NCBI GenBank assembly: GCA_039045975.1
Contig: JBCCJA010000067.1
Location: forward strand, 1-18,257
DNA length: 18,257 nt
Reading direction: 5' to 3'
Source: JBCCJA01 sp039045975
Lineage (GTDB): Bacteria > Planctomycetota > Planctomycetia > Planctomycetales > Planctomycetaceae
Shown: one piece after another, positions 1 through 7,161 of the stretch
How the letters are laid out: the number at the start of each line of letters is the position of its first letter
How positions within the stretch are numbered: position 1 is the stretch's first letter
Notes under the pieces: generated by a model
Seen by the model: only the letters and a program-made list of their open reading frames with translations
Told to the model about the DNA's origin: nothing
Database searches by the model: none
Program-made: the position numbers and the translations under genes

Positions 1-1
1 G

Positions 2-43
2 CCCGGCGGGGTCGTCGCGTCAGGCATTCCTCGTTCCGTTTAG
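2..43 (+). CDS. Possible C-terminal tail of a gene entering from the left edge
   Basis: Reading from base 2 gives an open frame PGGVVASGIPRSV followed by TAG at 41-43. Only 13 residues are visible, so no function can be assigned and the frame could be open by chance. It is listed because its last codons are GTT TAG, supplied by the left arm of the palindromic repeat at 38-111, exactly as the opposite arm supplies GTT TAG to the convergent gene ending at 106. That symmetry makes a real convergent gene plausible. The sequence left of base 1 would settle it. Confidence 0.25.
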   Translation, partial: PGGVVASGIPRSV

Positions 44-111
44 CCGGTCCCGGTAGGGAGCGCGCCGCCTTAAACTCTGCCTCACGCGCACCCTACCGGG
101 AGCGGCTAAAC
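38..111. repeat. Family A palindromic repeat, paired copy (A1)
   Basis: Two 27-base arms (38-64 and 85-111) are inverted copies with two mismatches and enclose a 20-base loop. Each arm begins GTTTAGCCG, continues with CCC-GGTA-GGG (a mini-hairpin with a GGTA loop) and ends in GCGCG. The left arm matches the single arm at 10478-10504 (opposite strand) in 26 of 27 positions, including the first 22. The right arm contains the TAG stop (106-108) of the minus-strand gene that follows. REP/BIME-like by structure; no transposase of the kind that moves such elements is in the window. Confidence 0.85.
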
Positions 112-570
112 TTCGGTCGGCGCGGCGGGACGCGTAATTAAATACACGCCGCCGATGATTAAGGCCGCGCCGGCGACGCGGACCCAATCGACCGGCCGCT
201 TCGGCAGGCCGACGAGCCCGAAGTGGTCGAGCAGGACCGACGTGAGCATCTGCCCGGTCACGATCGCCGCGATGAACGCCGCCGCGCCCAGACGGGGCGT
301 GATCACGATCGCCGAGACGACGAAGACCGCCCCGAGCAGGCCGCCGACCCAGCCCCACCAGGGCACGCTCGCGACCGCCGTCGCGGTCGGTAGCGGGACA
401 CGCCGGGCGAGGCAGGTCAGCACGATCGCCGTCGTCCCGGTCGTGAACGACACCAACGCCGCCAGGAACGGGTTGCCGAGCAACTGCCCGAGCCGGGCGT
501 TGACGGGCGGCTGGGCCGCGACGAGGCCGCCGACGGCGACGGTAATCAGAGTCAGTACGAACGCGTTCAT
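106..570 (-). CDS. DMT-superfamily membrane protein, YdcZ/DUF606 type
   Basis: A 154-residue hydrophobic protein with about five membrane segments (roughly residues 3-20, 35-55, 70-90, 95-115, 131-147). Motifs typical of the YdcZ/DUF606 branch of the drug/metabolite transporter superfamily are visible: QPPVNARLG near residue 20, and LGAAAFIAAIVTGQM followed by DHFGLVG at 94-121. The family is short (about 140-150 residues) and is thought to act as dimers or as duplicated fusions; substrates are mostly unknown. The frame stays open far upstream, but homology and hydrophobicity begin at MNAF, so the start is placed at 570. It is divergent from pyrH, with 126 bases between the two starts. The last codons, GTT TAG, lie inside a palindromic repeat. 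Confidence 0.85.
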   Translation of the reverse strand: MNAFVLTLITVAVGGLVAAQPPVNARLGQLLGNPFLAALVSFTTGTTAIVLTCLARRVPLPTATAVASVPWWGWVGGLLGAVFVVSAIVITPRLGAAAFIAAIVTGQMLTSVLLDHFGLVGLPKRPVDWVRVAGAALIIGGVYLITRPAAPTEV

Positions 571-696
571 GGGCGGCCCGGGGCGTGTGGCGTGCGGGAG
601 GTTATCCGTTCGGGCGGACGCGGTCGGCCCCGCTCGACGCCGACCCGGTTTGCCCCCATGCTCTCGCCGACCGACCGACCGCGCGAGCCGTGCCCG

Positions 697-1425
697 ATGT
701 CCGCCGACGCCCCGACGCCCTTCCGCCGAGTCCTGCTCAAGCTGAGCGGGGAGTGCTTCAGTCGGCCCGGTGAGCAGGGCATCAGCGTGTCCGAGGCACT
801 CGGACTGGCCGAGCAGCTGAAGGCGGTCGTCGCGTCGGGCACGCAGCTGGCCGTCGTGTGCGGCGGGGGCAACATCCTCCGCGGGAAGACGTTCGCGGAG
901 GCCTCGGGCCGCATTCCGGAACAGACGGCGCACTACATGGGCATGCTCGCGACGGCGATCAACGCCCTCGCGCTTCAAGAACTGCTCGAATCGATCGACG
1001 TGCCGACGCGGGTCCAGTCGGCGATCGAGATGGACAAGGTCGCCGAGCCGTTCATCCGCCGCCGCTGTATCCGGCACCTGGAGAAGGGCCGCGTCGTGAT
1101 CCTGGCCGGCGGGACCGGGCTGCCGTTCGTCACGACCGACACCGCCGCCGCCCAGCGGGCCCGCGAGATCGAGGCCGAGGTCGTCCTGAAGGCGACGACG
1201 GTCGACGGCGTCTACTCGGACGACCCGAAGAAGAACCCGCACGCCGTGCGTTACACCGAATTGTCGTTCGACGACGCGATCGAGAAGCGGCTGAAGGTCA
1301 TGGACGCCCAGGCATTCCAGCACTGCACCGAGGCGGGCATCCCGATCCTCGTGTTCGACTACCGCAAAGAGGGCAATATCGGGCGGGCGGTCCGCGGTGA
1401 GCCGGTCGGCACGCGGGTCGGCTGA
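697..1425 (+). CDS. pyrH: UMP kinase
   Basis: Phosphorylates UMP to UDP with ATP in the cytoplasm, an essential step of pyrimidine nucleotide synthesis. The protein is 242 residues, the usual length for bacterial PyrH (amino-acid-kinase fold). Visible motifs are LLKLSGE at 13-19, GGGNILRG at 56-63, the ETA-type stretch EQTAHYMGMLATAINALALQ around 75-94, GGTGLPFVTTDTAA at 138-151 and DGVYSDDPKKNP at 170-181. The ATG at 697 is chosen because MSADAPTPFRRVLLKLSGE lines up with the N-terminus of known PyrH proteins; an in-frame ATG at 658 would add 13 residues across a CCGA tetranucleotide repeat. The usual neighbours tsf and frr are absent: the next gene is convergent, 25 bases away. Confidence 0.96.
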   Translation: MSADAPTPFRRVLLKLSGECFSRPGEQGISVSEALGLAEQLKAVVASGTQLAVVCGGGNILRGKTFAEASGRIPEQTAHYMGMLATAINALALQELLESIDVPTRVQSAIEMDKVAEPFIRRRCIRHLEKGRVVILAGGTGLPFVTTDTAAAQRAREIEAEVVLKATTVDGVYSDDPKKNPHAVRYTELSFDDAIEKRLKVMDAQAFQHCTEAGIPILVFDYRKEGNIGRAVRGEPVGTRVG

Positions 1426-1450
1426 TCAGCTTGACCGGTCCCGTCTGACG

Positions 1451-2386
1451 TCATTCGGCGAGCGATGCTCGCAAGAAGGCGTCGGCCCGCTCCATCAGCG
1501 GCGTGAACCACGGCTCGTAGTTCCAGTGCCCGTGACGGCCGCCGGCGAGGGTCATCGTCTCGTACGGGATGCCGTACTCGTCGAGGTTGGTCAGGTAACG
1601 ACCGGCTCGCTCGAACGGCTGTTCGGTGATGAAGAACACGGGCGGCGAATCGGCGTCGACGTGTAGAGCCGGCGACGCGTCGGCATAAACCGCGGGGAGT
1701 TCCGTGTACGTGCCGCGGAGGAAGCGGAAGACGTTCGATTCGGGGTCGAGCGACCGCTCCTGGAAGAACTCGGTCGTCAGGTCGACCGGCCCGGCGATCA
1801 CAACGGCCGCCCCGACCGCGTCGTGCGTGACGGCGGTCAACGCCGCGAGGTGGGCCCCGGCCGACGTGCCCCAGACGGCGATCCGGCCCGGGTCGTAGCC
1901 GTCGTAGTCGCCGGCGTTCTCGATGAGCCAATCGACGGCGGCACGACAGTCGTCGGCTGCGGCCGGGTAGGGGGCCTCGCCGAGCAGGCGGTAGTCGATC
2001 GTCGCGGCGGCGAAGCCGCGGCCCGACAGCCACAGACAGGCCCGGTGCATCCGGTCCCGCGTCCCGTCCTTCCAGCCGCCGCCGTGGATCAAGACGACGA
2101 CGGGCGGCTTCGATCCGTTCTGTTCGCCGGGCAGGTACAGGTCGAGCCGACAGGTCTTCTCGTCACGTTCGGCGAACACGACGTCACGCACGATCCGTAC
2201 GCCGTCGGCCCGCGCGATCTCCGGCCTCCAGACGCGGACGCCGCGATCCGCGTTGCGCCGAATGACTTCTTTCCAGGTCCGCGGCGTCGGCCCGCCGAGC
2301 GGCCCGGGGAGTTCTTCGGCCGCTCGCGGCATGGCGGCGGGCAAAACGGCCCAGATCGTCAGGGCGGTCGCGAGGGCGCGTCTCAT
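1451..2386 (-). CDS. Exported alpha/beta hydrolase (esterase/lipase-like)
   Basis: A 311-residue protein with a probable Sec signal peptide (MRRALATALTIWAVLPAAMPRA, cleavage near residue 22). The fold signature is clear: the oxyanion-hole motif HGGGW at 101-105, the nucleophile elbow GTSAG at 173-177 with Ser175, and a C-terminal His in GGRHGH (His285 or His287). The acidic triad member is probably near 245-255 (DADSPPVFFITE). This arrangement fits the hormone-sensitive-lipase/BD-FAE type group of esterases common in planctomycetes; the substrate, often an acylated carbohydrate, cannot be read. The start at 2386 is preferred over an upstream in-frame ATG (2476) because it opens directly with the signal peptide; no clear Shine-Dalgarno site is seen. 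It is convergent with pyrH. Confidence 0.85.
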   Translation of the reverse strand: MRRALATALTIWAVLPAAMPRAAEELPGPLGGPTPRTWKEVIRRNADRGVRVWRPEIARADGVRIVRDVVFAERDEKTCRLDLYLPGEQNGSKPPVVVLIHGGGWKDGTRDRMHRACLWLSGRGFAAATIDYRLLGEAPYPAAADDCRAAVDWLIENAGDYDGYDPGRIAVWGTSAGAHLAALTAVTHDAVGAAVVIAGPVDLTTEFFQERSLDPESNVFRFLRGTYTELPAVYADASPALHVDADSPPVFFITEQPFERAGRYLTNLDEYGIPYETMTLAGGRHGHWNYEPWFTPLMERADAFLRASLAE

Positions 2387-2695
2387 CGCGGTCTGCTTCA
2401 CTTCTCGGGAGATTTTCGGCGGTAACCGACGGGGTCGGTTTATCCCACGAGACCGGGACGAAGTGCCGTTGTCCACATGTCTTGAGTCGATCCCGCAGGT
2501 CGGCGCGGTCCCCGGCCGACACGAATCTCTCGACCGCCATTGGCCCTAACGCCATTGATAACTTAGGCTTAAGAAGCCATCCCGTGAGAACAACGGGATA
2601 CGTTGATGCCCTCCCGGCCCCGCCCGCGGGCCGAAATTTTCCCCCAGCCCGGTGCCGTCGGGACCTCGACCCGACGCCCCCAGCCGAAGCGACCG
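2387..2695. other. Divergent intergenic region with several hairpins
   Basis: This 309-base gap separates the minus-strand hydrolase from the plus-strand SulP gene. It holds three short inverted repeats: a 7-bp stem with a 3-base loop at 2424-2440, which would lie in the hydrolase mRNA leader, and two back-to-back hairpins at 2566-2578 and 2579-2599. GCCATTG occurs twice (2536-2542, 2551-2557). No convincing sigma-70 promoter pair or small gene was found. The open frame upstream of the SulP start is rich in Pro and Arg and looks non-coding. Confidence 0.5.
2566..2599. other. Tandem adjacent hairpins upstream of sulP gene
   Basis: Two perfect stem-loops abut with no spacer: GGCTT-AAG-AAGCC (2566-2578) and ATCCCGT-GAGAACA-ACGGGAT (2579-2599). 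They lie about 100 bases upstream of the SulP start and 180 upstream of the divergent hydrolase. Neither is followed by a T tract on either strand, so they do not look like intrinsic terminators. They could be an operator, a processed leader structure, or chance in a GC-rich gap. Confidence 0.45.
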
Positions 2696-4378
2696 ATGTT
2701 TCAACTGCTGATCAAGCGTGACGTCAATCTCAAGACCGAACTGCTCGCGGGCCTGACGGTCGCGCTCGCCCTCGTGCCGGAGGCGGTCGCGTTCGCGTTC
2801 GTCGCAGGGGTCGACCCTTCGGTCGGGCTGTGGGCGGCGTTCTTCGTCGGGTTCATCACGTCGCTGCTGGGCGGCCGGCCGGGGATGATCTCGGGCGCGA
2901 CCGGCGCGATGGCGGTCGTGATGACGGCGTTCGTCGTCGCGTACGGTCTCGAATACCTGTTCGCGGCGGTGCTGCTGTGTGGGGTCTTGCAGATCGTCTG
3001 CGGCCTGTTCGGCGTCGGGCGGTTCGTGCGGATGCTGCCGCACCCGGTGATGCTCGGGTTCGTGAACGGGCTGGCGATCGTGATCGGGCTGGCCCAGTTC
3101 GGGCAGCTCAAGACCGATCATCGAGTCGAGTTCGAGCCGGCCGAGCAGACGTTCGTGATCGCCGGCGACTGGCTCGCCGGCGGGGCACTGTTCGTCACCG
3201 TCGCGCTGATCGCCGCCACGATGGCGATCATCCACTTCGTCCCGAAGTTCACGAAGGCGGTCCCGGGCACGCTGGTCGCGATCGTGGCGATGACGCTGGT
3301 CGTAAATCTCACGCCGCTGCAGACAGTGACCGTCGCCGACTCGGTCCGCGAAATGAAAGCCCTCGCGGCGGAGAAGGCGGCCAAGACCGAACTGTTCGAG
3401 GCGGAGAAGCCGGAACTGCTCGTCTCGGAAGTGGCCGAACGGGGCGAGGCGATCGCCGCTTTAGCGATCGCCGTCCCTGAGACGGCCGCGACCCGCGTCG
3501 CCGGTCGGTTCGCGATCCCTCAGATCCCGCTGACGCTCGAAAGCCTGCTGATCGTCGGCGGGCTCGCGGCGACGCTGGCGTCGATCGGGCTGATCGAGTC
3601 GCTGATGACACTGACGCTGATCGACGAACTGACCGAGACCCGCGGTTCGTCGAACCGCGAGTGCCTGGCTCAGGGCCTGGCGAACATGGTCTGCGGGCTG
3701 TTCGGCGCGATGGGCGGCTGCGCGATGATCGGCCAGTCGATGATCAATATCCGCTCGGGCGGCCGCCGGCGGGTCTCGGGGATCGCGGCGGCGTTGTTCC
3801 TGCTGGCGTTCATCGTGTTCCCGCCGCTGTGGGGCTGCATCGGCCTGATCCCGGTGCCGGCGCTCGTCGGCGTGATGTTCATCGTCGTGATCGCGACGTT
3901 CGAATGGACGAGCCTGCGGCTGTGGAACAAGGTCCCGAAGAGCGACTTCACGGTTATCGTCGCCGTGTCGGTGATCACGGTGCTGGCCGACCTGGCGATC
4001 GCGGTCGCGGCGGGCGTGGTGATCTCGGCGTTGGTGTTCGCCTGGAAAAAGTCACACGTGCTGTCGGCCGAGGTCAGCGAGGCCGACGGCGTGAAGACGT
4101 ACCGGCTCGACGGCCCGCTGTTCTTCGGGGCGGTGACGTCGTTCAAGGAGATCTTCACCCCGGCCGACGACCCGCAGCGGGTCACGATCGAGTTCGCCGG
4201 CACCCGCGTCTACGACCATTCGGCGTTGGAGGCGATCAAGGGCGTCTGCGCCAAGTATCGCGAACTCGACAAAGACGTGACGCTGAGCCACCTGTCGGAA
4301 AGCTGTCGCGGGCTCATCACGAAGGCCGACACCGCCGTCGGCGTGAAGATCGCCACGACGAACGAGTTGGCCGCCTGA
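2696..4378 (+). CDS. SulP-family anion permease with STAS domain
   Basis: A 560-residue inner-membrane transporter of the SulP/SLC26 family, which moves sulfate, bicarbonate or other anions. Residues 13-450 hold many hydrophobic segments, with family-typical stretches GLTVALALVPEAVAFA (19-34), GATGAMAVV (68-75), LPHPVMLGFVNGLAI (114-128), ESLLTL-like ESLMTLTLIDELT (301-313) and GGCAMIGQSMINIRSGGR (340-357). A cytoplasmic STAS domain follows at about 458-556, with DHSALEAI at 507-514 at the usual regulatory position. Residues 214-275 form a charged, Ala/Glu/Lys-rich insertion between membrane segments, longer than I expect for the family. The start at 2696 is chosen because conserved sequence begins there; the 31 residues upstream in frame look non-coding. 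The substrate cannot be decided from sequence. Confidence 0.92.
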   Translation: MFQLLIKRDVNLKTELLAGLTVALALVPEAVAFAFVAGVDPSVGLWAAFFVGFITSLLGGRPGMISGATGAMAVVMTAFVVAYGLEYLFAAVLLCGVLQIVCGLFGVGRFVRMLPHPVMLGFVNGLAIVIGLAQFGQLKTDHRVEFEPAEQTFVIAGDWLAGGALFVTVALIAATMAIIHFVPKFTKAVPGTLVAIVAMTLVVNLTPLQTVTVADSVREMKALAAEKAAKTELFEAEKPELLVSEVAERGEAIAALAIAVPETAATRVAGRFAIPQIPLTLESLLIVGGLAATLASIGLIESLMTLTLIDELTETRGSSNRECLAQGLANMVCGLFGAMGGCAMIGQSMINIRSGGRRRVSGIAAALFLLAFIVFPPLWGCIGLIPVPALVGVMFIVVIATFEWTSLRLWNKVPKSDFTVIVAVSVITVLADLAIAVAAGVVISALVFAWKKSHVLSAEVSEADGVKTYRLDGPLFFGAVTSFKEIFTPADDPQRVTIEFAGTRVYDHSALEAIKGVCAKYRELDKDVTLSHLSESCRGLITKADTAVGVKIATTNELAA

Positions 4379-4387
4379 GCGGCGGTC

Positions 4388-4504
4388 TCACTTCACTTTC
4401 TTCGGCTTACAGAGCTTGCCTTTGTCTTTGCTGGCCGAGTCGCACTTTTTGCAGACGAACAGTCCGGGCCGAGGCGGCGGGGTCTTTTTCTTCTTCAGGC
4501 ACAT
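4388..4504 (-). CDS. 38-residue lysine-rich CxxC protein
   Basis: The minus strand encodes a 38-residue protein: MCLKKKKTPPPRPGLFVCKK, then CDSASKDKGKLCKPKKVK. Four cysteines are at positions 2, 18, 21 and 32, with a CxxC at 18-21 that could bind zinc as a very short ribbon; 13 of 38 residues are Lys. Similar tiny CKKC...CKPKK proteins occur, as far as I recall, across planctomycete genomes, but the function is unknown. It is convergent with the SulP gene, ten bases from its stop, and divergent from the next gene. No Shine-Dalgarno site is evident. The regular spacing of Cys and the Lys/Pro composition, unlike the local background, argue for a real gene. Confidence 0.6.
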   Translation of the reverse strand: MCLKKKKTPPPRPGLFVCKKCDSASKDKGKLCKPKKVK

Positions 4505-4590
4505 GGCGTCGGCGGCTGGCTGGCACGTTTACGCAAGGATAATCGGGCGGAAACCGCGCGACGACCAGTTTTCCGCTTGTGTGACGTTGA

Positions 4591-4645
4591 CGGGAGGCAA
4601 GACTCGAACAGATATTGAGACTCGATCTCAACAGCGAGCCTCCCG
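4591..4645 (+). promoter_or_regulatory. Nested stem-loop leader ending one base before a start codon
   Basis: An outer 8-bp stem CGGGAGGC (4591-4598) pairs with GCCTCCCG (4638-4645). Inside it an inner perfect 6-bp hairpin TTGAGA-CTCGA-TCTCAA lies at 4615-4631. The right arm ends one base before the ATG at 4647, so if the transcript starts upstream the ribosome site would sit in the stem. The only purine-rich Shine-Dalgarno-like stretch, GGGAGG, is the left arm, brought near the ATG only by folding. A regulatory leader is possible; this is inference from base pairing alone. Confidence 0.45.
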
Positions 4646-4646
4646 A

Positions 4647-5000
4647 ATGCACGACGTCCTTCGCATCTTTCCCGGCGAAGCCGAATACGGTGAGGCGGAC
4701 GCGCGGCCCGAATCGCCTTCGCTGCCGGAGGCGGTCGAAACCATCCTGCAGGTGATCGGCGGCGACAGTCCGGAACAGCGTGTCACCGTCGTACGCGTGG
4801 AAGAAGGCGGCCTCGCGAGGGTCGAACTGCGTCAGCAGAGTTTCGCGTCGGGGATCGGCTGGTACACGCAGAGCAGCGTGGAACTGGCCGAAAGCCAGCT
4901 CCACGCCCTCTGGCCGACATTACGGATGGCCGCGCCGAAGTCGCAGGGCGTGGTTCGCCCGGCAACCCCGACGGTCGCCGGACTGGGCATCGTGGGCTGA
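4647..5000 (+). CDS. Conserved planctomycete protein of unknown function
   Basis: A 117-residue protein with no signal peptide or membrane segment. The centre and C-terminal half (RVTVVRVEEGGLARVELRQQ at 49-68, then SFASGIGWYTQSSVELAESQ) has alternating beta-strand character and resembles a small protein I recall from planctomycete genomes with an LRQQS...GIGW.TQSS pattern; I know no function for it. The ATG at 4647 is chosen because the upstream in-frame sequence overlaps the antisense CxxC gene and looks non-coding. It is preceded by a folded leader (4591-4645) and is convergent with the ferritin-like gene, 14 bases away. Confidence 0.7.
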   Translation: MHDVLRIFPGEAEYGEADARPESPSLPEAVETILQVIGGDSPEQRVTVVRVEEGGLARVELRQQSFASGIGWYTQSSVELAESQLHALWPTLRMAAPKSQGVVRPATPTVAGLGIVG

Positions 5001-5014
5001 CCCGCGTTCGCCGT

Positions 5015-5476
5015 TCAGCCCAACTTCTTGACGTCGCCGGCCGACTCGATCGCAGCCGGGGCGTGCTCCCGCAAGATCAGCGTCAGTTCGTCGACGCCGT
5101 CTTGCTCCTGAATGAGCAGGTCTTCGAGCAGGACCGTGAGGGCCCGGTCGACGCCGTCGGAGAGCGCCAACGCGGCGGTGTACTCCTCGACCGCCTTCTG
5201 CTCGAACGCGAGGCTGTGCTCGAGCATCTCGCCGAAGTCGGTCGTCAGTTGGACCGCGTTCCGCTCGACGGACGGCACGCCGCCCATCGCGGAGATCTTC
5301 TCCGCGACCCGCTTGGCGTGCTCGAACGACTCCTCGGCCGACTCGTAGAACTTCGGGGCGTAGACCTCCCGGACGGTGCCGGGCAGCACGAAGCTGTAAT
5401 GGGCGTACTGTGCGACGCCGGTCCACTCGTGCTTGAGGATGTCGTTGAGCTTGTCGATCAATTTCGTGTCGGCCAC
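5015..5476 (-). CDS. Ferritin-like (bacterioferritin/DPS-like) protein, GTG start
   Basis: A 153-residue four-helix-bundle protein. Helix features of the bacterioferritin/ferritin-like superfamily are visible: LNDILKHEWTGVAQYAHYS (10-28, Glu17), FYESAEESFEHAKRVAEKI (43-61, Glu48/49 and His53), FEQKAVEEY (91-99) and LEDLLIQEQDGVDEL (117-131, Glu118 and Glu124). Such proteins oxidise and store iron or protect against peroxide in the cytoplasm. The His of the canonical EExH iron site in the last helix appears to be Gly127, and no haem-ligand Met is at the usual place, so classical Bfr chemistry is uncertain. The start is a GTG at 5476: homology begins there and GGAG lies seven bases upstream. 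The longer ATG-started frame would add 49 unlikely residues. Confidence 0.85.
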   Translation of the reverse strand: MADTKLIDKLNDILKHEWTGVAQYAHYSFVLPGTVREVYAPKFYESAEESFEHAKRVAEKISAMGGVPSVERNAVQLTTDFGEMLEHSLAFEQKAVEEYTAALALSDGVDRALTVLLEDLLIQEQDGVDELTLILREHAPAAIESAGDVKKLG

Positions 5477-5483
5477 GGGTTCG

Positions 5484-5487
5484 CTCC
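5484..5487 (-). promoter_or_regulatory. Shine-Dalgarno site deciding the ferritin-like start
   Basis: On the minus strand GGAG lies seven bases before the GTG at 5476-5474. This is one of the few good ribosome-binding sites in the window and supports the GTG start over in-frame ATG codons further upstream. Confidence 0.65.
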
Positions 5488-5745
5488 GATGAGTCGCGAT
5501 TCGGTGAGTGATGCCGTCATTTTGGACACCGGAAAACATCGCGGACAGGGCTCCGGACGCCCCGAACGCCATTCCGTTTCGATTCAGACGGCGTCTCAAT
5601 TCTTCAGGCCTGTCGGCTGACACGCCGTCTCAGTGGGGTGCTCTTCGGGGCGTGTTCGGCGGGAGAGTGATTCGACAGCACTCGGCGGTCACAAATAGGC
5701 TGCCTGCCGGACTACCAAACGCTCGCTTTCTTAGAGACCCGATCG

Positions 5746-7131
5746 ATGACGTTCCGGATCGCCACATTGATCGCCCTGATGCTTGCTTCGGCGACGTCGA
5801 CTCCCGCGGCGGCCGATCGACCGAACGTCGTCTTCATTTTCGCCGACGACGTCGGCTGGGGCGATCTCGGGTGCTACGGGCAGCCGCGTTACCGCACGCC
5901 GAACCTCGACCGGCTGGCGCGACAGGGCACCCTTTTCACACAGTTCTACGTCGCGAGCGGGGTCTGTTCCCCGAGCCGGACCGCGATCATGACGGGGCTG
6001 TTCCCGGCCCGCCTGGGCATGCACGGGCACCTGTCGCCGAAGCCTGGCAAAAACGCGGAGCGCGGCATTCCCGACTTCCTCGATCCGGCCGTAGACAACC
6101 TCGCGCGAACGCTCGGCGAGGCGGGCTACGCGGTCGGCCACTTCGGGAAGTGGCACCTCGGCTTCACGAAGCAAGACGCGCCGCGTCCGGACGCGTACGG
6201 CTTCGACGCGGCGCGGACGACGCAGGACTGGGACCTCTGGAGTGCGAACGCCCGGCCGCGTTCGACGGAAATGATCCTCGACGCCGCGTGGGGCTTCATC
6301 CAAGAGCAGGGCGACCGGCCGTTCTACGTCAACGCGTGGCTGACCGACACGCACGCCACGCTGTCGCCTTCTGAACAGCAGCTGGCCCGCTGGGACCGGC
6401 TGAAGCCGCCGGGTGTCGACTTCTACGGGGCGACGCAGGTCTACGCCGCGTCGCTGGAGGCGATGGACGCCCAGATCGGGGCCTTCCTCGACCGCCTCGA
6501 TGAGGCCGGGCTCGGCGACAACACGCTCGTGGTCTTCTCCAGCGACAACGGGCCCGAAGACATCACGATCCGCAACGCGGCCCACAGCGGCACGGGCAGC
6601 GCGGGGCCGTTCCGCGGTCGCAAGCGGAGCCTGTACGAGGGCGGCGTCCGCGTGCCGTTCCTCGTCCGCTGGCCCGCTCGCGTGCCGGCCGGGCGGGTCG
6701 ACGACGACAGCGTGATCGGCGGCGTCGACTTCTACCCGACGGTCTGTCGTCTGCTCGACGCCGACCTCCCCGCCGACGCCGAGATCGACGGCGAAGACCG
6801 TTCCGACTGCCTTCTCGGCACGCCGTCGCCGCGGACGAAACCTTTGCTGTGGGAATGGCGTTACCGCGTCTTCGGGCACGTGACGCATCACAGCCCGCGG
6901 CTCGCGATCCGCGACGGCGACTGGAAACTTCTATTCAACCCCGACCGCAGCCGGGTCGAACTGTTCGACATCCCGGACGACCCGCGGGAGATGACGAACC
7001 TCGCCGACGAGCACCCCGACGTCGTCGAACGCCTGTCGGCCCGAGCCCTCGCGTGGCAGGCGACGCTGCCGGACGGACCGCTCGGGGCGGGCGCCGGAAC
7101 GAGCGAGTGGCGGTGGCCTGCGGAAAAATGA
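5746..7131 (+). CDS. Exported S1-family sulfatase (arylsulfatase/GALNS-like)
   Basis: A 461-residue sulfatase that would hydrolyse sulfate esters, most likely on a polysaccharide, outside the cytoplasm. A signal peptide (residues 1-23, ending TPAAA) precedes the alkaline-phosphatase-like fold. Catalytic motifs are complete: the metal-binding DD at 34-35; CSPSR at 74-78, where Cys74 becomes formylglycine, in the extended signature SGVCSPSRTAIMTG; GKWHLG at 134-139; the metal ligands SSDNG at 265-269; and FRGRKRSLYEGG at 289-300. The C-terminal subdomain (WKLLFNPDRSRVELFDIPDDP, 393-413) is typical. The pattern resembles GALNS-type planctomycete sulfatases, but the substrate is not determinable. 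No formylglycine-generating enzyme gene is in the window. It is divergent from the ferritin-like gene. Confidence 0.95.
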   Translation: MTFRIATLIALMLASATSTPAAADRPNVVFIFADDVGWGDLGCYGQPRYRTPNLDRLARQGTLFTQFYVASGVCSPSRTAIMTGLFPARLGMHGHLSPKPGKNAERGIPDFLDPAVDNLARTLGEAGYAVGHFGKWHLGFTKQDAPRPDAYGFDAARTTQDWDLWSANARPRSTEMILDAAWGFIQEQGDRPFYVNAWLTDTHATLSPSEQQLARWDRLKPPGVDFYGATQVYAASLEAMDAQIGAFLDRLDEAGLGDNTLVVFSSDNGPEDITIRNAAHSGTGSAGPFRGRKRSLYEGGVRVPFLVRWPARVPAGRVDDDSVIGGVDFYPTVCRLLDADLPADAEIDGEDRSDCLLGTPSPRTKPLLWEWRYRVFGHVTHHSPRLAIRDGDWKLLFNPDRSRVELFDIPDDPREMTNLADEHPDVVERLSARALAWQATLPDGPLGAGAGTSEWRWPAEK

Positions 7132-7161
7132 GCGTGGGGCCGGCATCACGGCCCACCACCC

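Noticed and set aside
667..681. CCGA tetranucleotide repeat just upstream of the pyrH start
   Set aside because: Fewer than four units; too short to suggest phase variation and outside the likely coding region.
106..1323. A 405-codon open minus-strand frame containing the YdcZ-type protein
   Set aside because: Only the last 154 codons resemble a protein family; the rest is antisense to pyrH, with the Arg/Asp-rich composition typical of shadow frames in high-GC DNA.
2546..3235. A 229-codon minus-strand frame opposite the SulP gene
   Set aside because: Composition rich in Arg, Asp, His and Gln; it mirrors the codon pattern of the SulP gene, which has clear family motifs.
5679..5692. The 14-mer CACTCGGCGGTCAC repeated exactly at 9739-9752, both in divergent intergenic regions
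   Set aside because: One shared 14-mer is expected by chance in an 18 kb high-GC window, and its position relative to the starts differs.
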